DNA of 64,000 nucleotides from Allomyces arbusculus (Eukaryota; Blastocladiomycota; Blastocladiomycetes; Blastocladiales; Blastocladiaceae), in assembly GCA_027604705.1 (NCBI GenBank), contig JADHYV010000018.1:248001-312000 (forward strand), read 5' to 3'. Both the position numbers and the translations under genes were made by a program. This document shows, in pieces, positions 61,118-64,000 of this stretch. Below the pieces are notes generated by a model. It was given only the letters and a program-made list of their open reading frames with translations. It made no database searches and was not told where the DNA came from. Numbering within the stretch: position 1 is the first letter of the stretch; the number at the start of each line of letters is the position of its first letter.

Positions 61118-61759
61118 TCACGAACCACTTCTGCAAATTTTTGCTTTGCTTTTCTCGGCCCATTGGTTGAGACAGAACCGAAACATGCCGTCGTCAATTT
61201 CTTCAAGGTCTGCTTTCAGATACTCAAGGCACTCCTTTAGTTCAGCAATTGGAATGCTTTGGTTTTTCAGAATGTAAATTTCATAGGGAACAATGAAGCG
61301 GTTCTTGACCATTTCGTATGCGATTTTGTTGCCAACTGTGTCATAGAATGGGTGTCCCTGAATTTGTCAACAAGAAAGTCACCAAATTGCGAAACATAAC
61401 GGAAAACATGCGAGTGCAGGAACTGGAACGGCTCTGAATCGGATTTGTTTTTTGCAACAAGTGTGCACATATACGACGAGACTCACAATCAAGAGGCACA
61501 TCTGCACCTGTTGTTTTGGCCCAGTGTTAAAACGCGATTCGGCAACAACTTTCAAGCGTAGCCACAGCAAGGCGAGCAGGTTGAAAATAGTTGAGATGCG
61601 GAATGCGTTGTCAACTTCATTTGTGTCCAGAACCTGACTCTTAATCTTATATTCTGGCGCCACCACAGCGACGTGCAAAAACTTTCCATTGATGAGTGCA
61701 TTGCAGATACTCAGGATTGCGACTGCCCATCGAAAAGGGTCGATTGTGTTGCTTTGCAT
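61118..61759 (-). CDS. Membrane protein with RGS-like C-terminal domain (fragment, structure uncertain)
   Basis: Exon 1 at 61487-61759 from the ATG at 61757-61759 encodes three hydrophobic helices (RWAVAILSICNALING, FRISTIFNLLALLWLRLK, MCLLI). A GTGAGT donor at 61486 and an acceptor at 61423 are good. Downstream frames read FLHSHVFRYVSQFGDFLVD and then IAYEMVKNRFIVPYEIYIL and EEIDDGMFRFCLNQW, the helical wording of an RGS domain. Between these two pieces the frame changes; a very short intron or a one-base frameshift would explain it. The N-terminal half of a seven-helix receptor is missing. This may be a truncated copy of a receptor-RGS gene. Confidence 0.4.
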
Positions 61760-61827
61760 GGCAAGGCACAAGAAATGAGTGATGGGTCGTTCACTTGAGG
61801 TGCACAGATTGTTCATAATCCTCGCGC

Positions 61828-62139
61828 GTGCGCGAGGCACTCGTCAAGCTCAACAAGTCGGACACGCTCGGCTTGACCTGGACCATGATCCGAGCGCAGC
61901 CGCGCTACTTTTCGTGTTGCATACCGTCGTTCCTGTTTTCGAGCCCAAAGTGCCTGATTCTCAGTGCGTGCGGATGGATGATTCTGCTGCCGTGCGACGA
62001 ATGGGTCTGTGATCCGTGCGACTTTTGCGAGGTTGCGGTCCTGTATAATCGCAATACTGAATGGGTTGGTAATTCGCTCCTTGCTGCTTCGCAGAACGCC
62101 AGTCCTGACGACGCCTATTTGACCGCGGCATTTGAATAG
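61828..62139 (+). CDS. Possible short exon, unrecognised
   Basis: A plus-strand frame of about 100 codons opens with coding-like codons (REALVKLNKSDTLGLTW) but no ATG in a good place, and then becomes Cys-rich (CDEWVCDPCDFCEVAVL). It could be an internal exon of a gene overlapping this region. No domain. Confidence 0.2.
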   Translation: MREALVKLNKSDTLGLTWTMIRAQPRYFSCCIPSFLFSSPKCLILSACGWMILLPCDEWVCDPCDFCEVAVLYNRNTEWVGNSLLAASQNASPDDAYLTAAFE

Positions 62140-63054
62140 ACGCTCATGGTCTCGCGGCCTCGGCCCGCGCCTGCCGAGCTCGTATTCCGGCCGTGACGTT
62201 CGGCTTCCAGGCGCCGCCGCTCGCGGCCATGCCGGGCCCCGCCATGCTGTAGCCGCCGCCCGCGCAGGGCGCAACGGGCTCGTCGCTCGACGGTTTTGGC
62301 GTGCCCAACTCTTTCTTTGCATGCACGCCGCCCTACCCGCCGCACCCGCCCGCTGCTTCGTGTCCCCCTGCGCCCGGCCCATCGTCCTCGCCGACGCATT
62401 CGGGCGCAGCTCCAGCTGGCTGGCCGCGCCCGGCGGTGTGCGTGCCGCCTTGGCCAGAGTCGAAGCAGCGGCCGGGTTCCGGGCCGTGATCTTGTCGCTG
62501 ATGCGCGCGCCCGGTCAGCACGTCGTTTGAGTGGACCGCCTGGCGCCCATTCTGTGCCTTAATGGGCGGCCCCTTGTGTGTATTCATTTGGCGGATTTGG
62601 TTTTTTTTTCTTTCTTTCTTTCAATTTTAATCTTTGAGCAGCTGGACAGGTCGCTGTGGCCGTTGTTTCCTGGGTCGAGCGCGTCTTTGAGGCACAGGGA
62701 AGACGAGCCCGCGCTGGCTGGATTCTTTCGCGGCGGCGTGTGCACGGCACGGCGGGCGGTGGTGGCAAGCAAATTTGGGGCGCCGCCGCAAGACCCAGAG
62801 GACGATAATAAAACTAGATGCCATCGTCTAGGTATTGTATTCCGACAAAAATCTCATCGCTTGACCGCGGGGACAGAGGGAATCTAGGAGATATGGCGCG
62901 CATCGCGCCGACACAGCACACCACCGGACAAACGAAAAAAAAAAAACATCAGCGGGAATCAACGAAGGAGGCCCAGCGGCAGGCTGCGGGCGCGCACGTC
63001 TACATGCATGTGCAAGCGCCGCCACCGGCCGGCCGCCCGGGCGGGATGCGGCGT
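62140..63054. other. Spacer with Pro-rich open stretch
   Basis: About 900 bp between the possible exon and the chitinase 3' end. From 62210 to 62490 there is a Pro/Ala-rich frame on the plus strand without start or domain. A TTTCTTTC run lies at 62606-62622 and a poly-A run near 62935-62947. Confidence 0.3.
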
Positions 63055-63164
63055 CTAGATGCCGGCGGTCGCGGGCGTGGCCGTGGCCGCGCGCGAGGCC
63101 GGCGCCGTGGTAGACCCGGCAGCGGACCCGGGCTTGGCCGTGGCCGCCGAGGCAACCGGTGCGA

Positions 63165-63208
<44 letters not shown>

Positions 63209-64000
63209 ATAGCGGGCACGCGGGCGCTCGACCCGGCGGCAATCGTGGTCGTGGTCGTGGTCGAAGTGGTGTTGCCCGCGCGAATAGTCGTTTGCGTTTT
63301 GCCAATGGTCGTCGTCGTCGCATTGCGCGAGCCAATGGGAGTGAATCCAAACGCGGCCGGGTTGACGGCACGCAGGGACTTCCGGTCGCCGCGGAGCAGG
63401 CCTGCCGACAGCGTGTTGAGCAGCGTGCTCTTGTCGTCGTCCTGGCCCCTGTTTGAGATCGCCATGGGTCAGTCAGTCCGACATCTAAGCGGAGAGAAAA
63501 CGCGACGCAAGCAAGGTCAACGCACATCATCCAGAACATGCCGCCGCCAAGCTGCTTCTGGTTGATGTAGTCGATCTTGAGGTTGACGGCCTGCACCGTG
63601 TCATACGACGCAAAGAGCTGCTTGCTCGCCGAGTACGCAAACGAGGCCTTGGCGTCGTCGTCCCAGAACCTAACCACCCGCATGTGAGAGTGAGCGACGA
63701 TATTAGCGGGGCCGAAGAAAAAAAATGCAAGGAACGGAAAAGGCAACGCACGTCTTGAACGAGTCGTCGGTCACAATGTGGTTGTAGCTCATGACCCCGT
63801 CCTTGCCGAATGCGCCTAATGGAGGTGACGTGCGTGAGCGCGTTGGCCGTCGCGTCGCGAATCACAGCAGAAACGTACCCGTGTGCGGCTGGTAGAGCCC
63901 CGGCTTGTTGGCGTCCGGCCCGGCCTGCACGCCCGTCTCGACGCGGCCGTAGAACGGCACGCCCAGCACAATCTTGGACGGCGAACAACCAGCGTCGAGG
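63055..64000 (-). CDS. GH18 chitinase, C-terminal part (runs off the window)
   Basis: Four exons are visible: 63879-64000 (partial), 63752-63815, 63669-63526 and 63448-63055, introns 63, 82 and 77 nt. Typical GH18 wording is SKIVLGVPFYGRVETG, GAFGKDGVMSYNHIV, FWDDDAKASFAY and the last barrel strand GGGMFWMM, whose Trp lines the substrate cleft. The catalytic DxxDxDxE lies off the right edge. After the barrel comes a Ser/Thr-rich tail with 15 consecutive Ser, a likely O-glycosylated stalk. It would degrade or remodel chitin in the cell wall or outside the cell. The final splice (acceptor at 63449) is one of two options. Confidence 0.85.
63163..63211. repeat. (CGA)n trinucleotide run coding poly-Ser in the chitinase tail
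   Basis: About 15 consecutive CGA units on the plus strand encode a Ser run on the minus strand. Length is likely to vary. Confidence 0.9.

Noticed and set aside
1-64000. CRISPR arrays, bacterial operons or riboswitches
   Set aside because: The window is eukaryotic with spliceosomal introns; no evenly spaced direct repeats with unique spacers were seen.

Overview
The window is nuclear DNA from a GC-rich fungus. The evidence is genes interrupted by short spliceosomal introns (about 40 to 160 nt, many with a GTACG-type donor and a TAG acceptor), an elongator tRNA-Met, and a fungal gene set: the fused urea amidolyase DUR1,2, GDP-mannose transporter, Cyc8/Ssn6, Bmt2, Yar1-like, the NUO-12.3 type complex I subunit and a GH18 chitinase. 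A LanC-like gene, very compact convergent and head-to-head gene pairs, and heavy use of CG-ending codons suggest a zoosporic lineage (Blastocladiomycota or Chytridiomycota). That placement is inference and not proved by any single marker.

Layout. 1-16.4 kb is dense housekeeping: the last exon of an ankyrin protein, a UFD4/TRIP12-type HECT ubiquitin ligase, a Vrg4-type transporter meeting GPI8 tail to tail, and the three-exon urea amidolyase. 16.5-29.9 kb is an accessory zone. Three tandemly oriented paralogues of a small C2-domain gene (A, B, C) frame it. An approximately 11-kb, visibly less GC-rich island lies between A and B. The island carries inverted copies of one repeat near its two ends, decayed tyrosine-recombinase sequence, a leucine-rich-repeat remnant, a palindrome and a 78-bp minisatellite. 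At its centre is a head-to-head pair of intact-looking helical genes with five copies of a CAACCACGTC motif between them. 30-35 kb holds an SR-type RNA-binding protein, a truncated copy of the LanC-like gene and a gene of about 19 Gln/Gly/Ser-rich repeats that look like an amyloid or beta-solenoid.

35.7-64 kb returns to housekeeping: a gamma-butyrobetaine-type dioxygenase head to head with a universal stress protein, Bmt2, a Yar1-like ankyrin protein head to head with a LanC-like protein, tRNA-Met and a decayed relative of it, NDUFB10, NFU1, Cyc8/Ssn6, mitochondrial uL16, the five-exon POP1, a mitochondrial PPR protein, a small unknown, an RGS-like membrane-protein fragment, and the 3' half of a GH18 chitinase running off the right edge.

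Functional themes are mitochondrial biogenesis (uL16m, PPR, NFU1, NDUFB10, the carnitine-type dioxygenase), ribosome and tRNA processing (Bmt2, Yar1-like, POP1) and secretory or cell-wall work (Vrg4, GPI8, chitinase). The accessory zone is the only part likely to hold something undescribed. Splice sites were inferred by eye from reading-frame continuity, consensus and family alignment from memory; no search was run.
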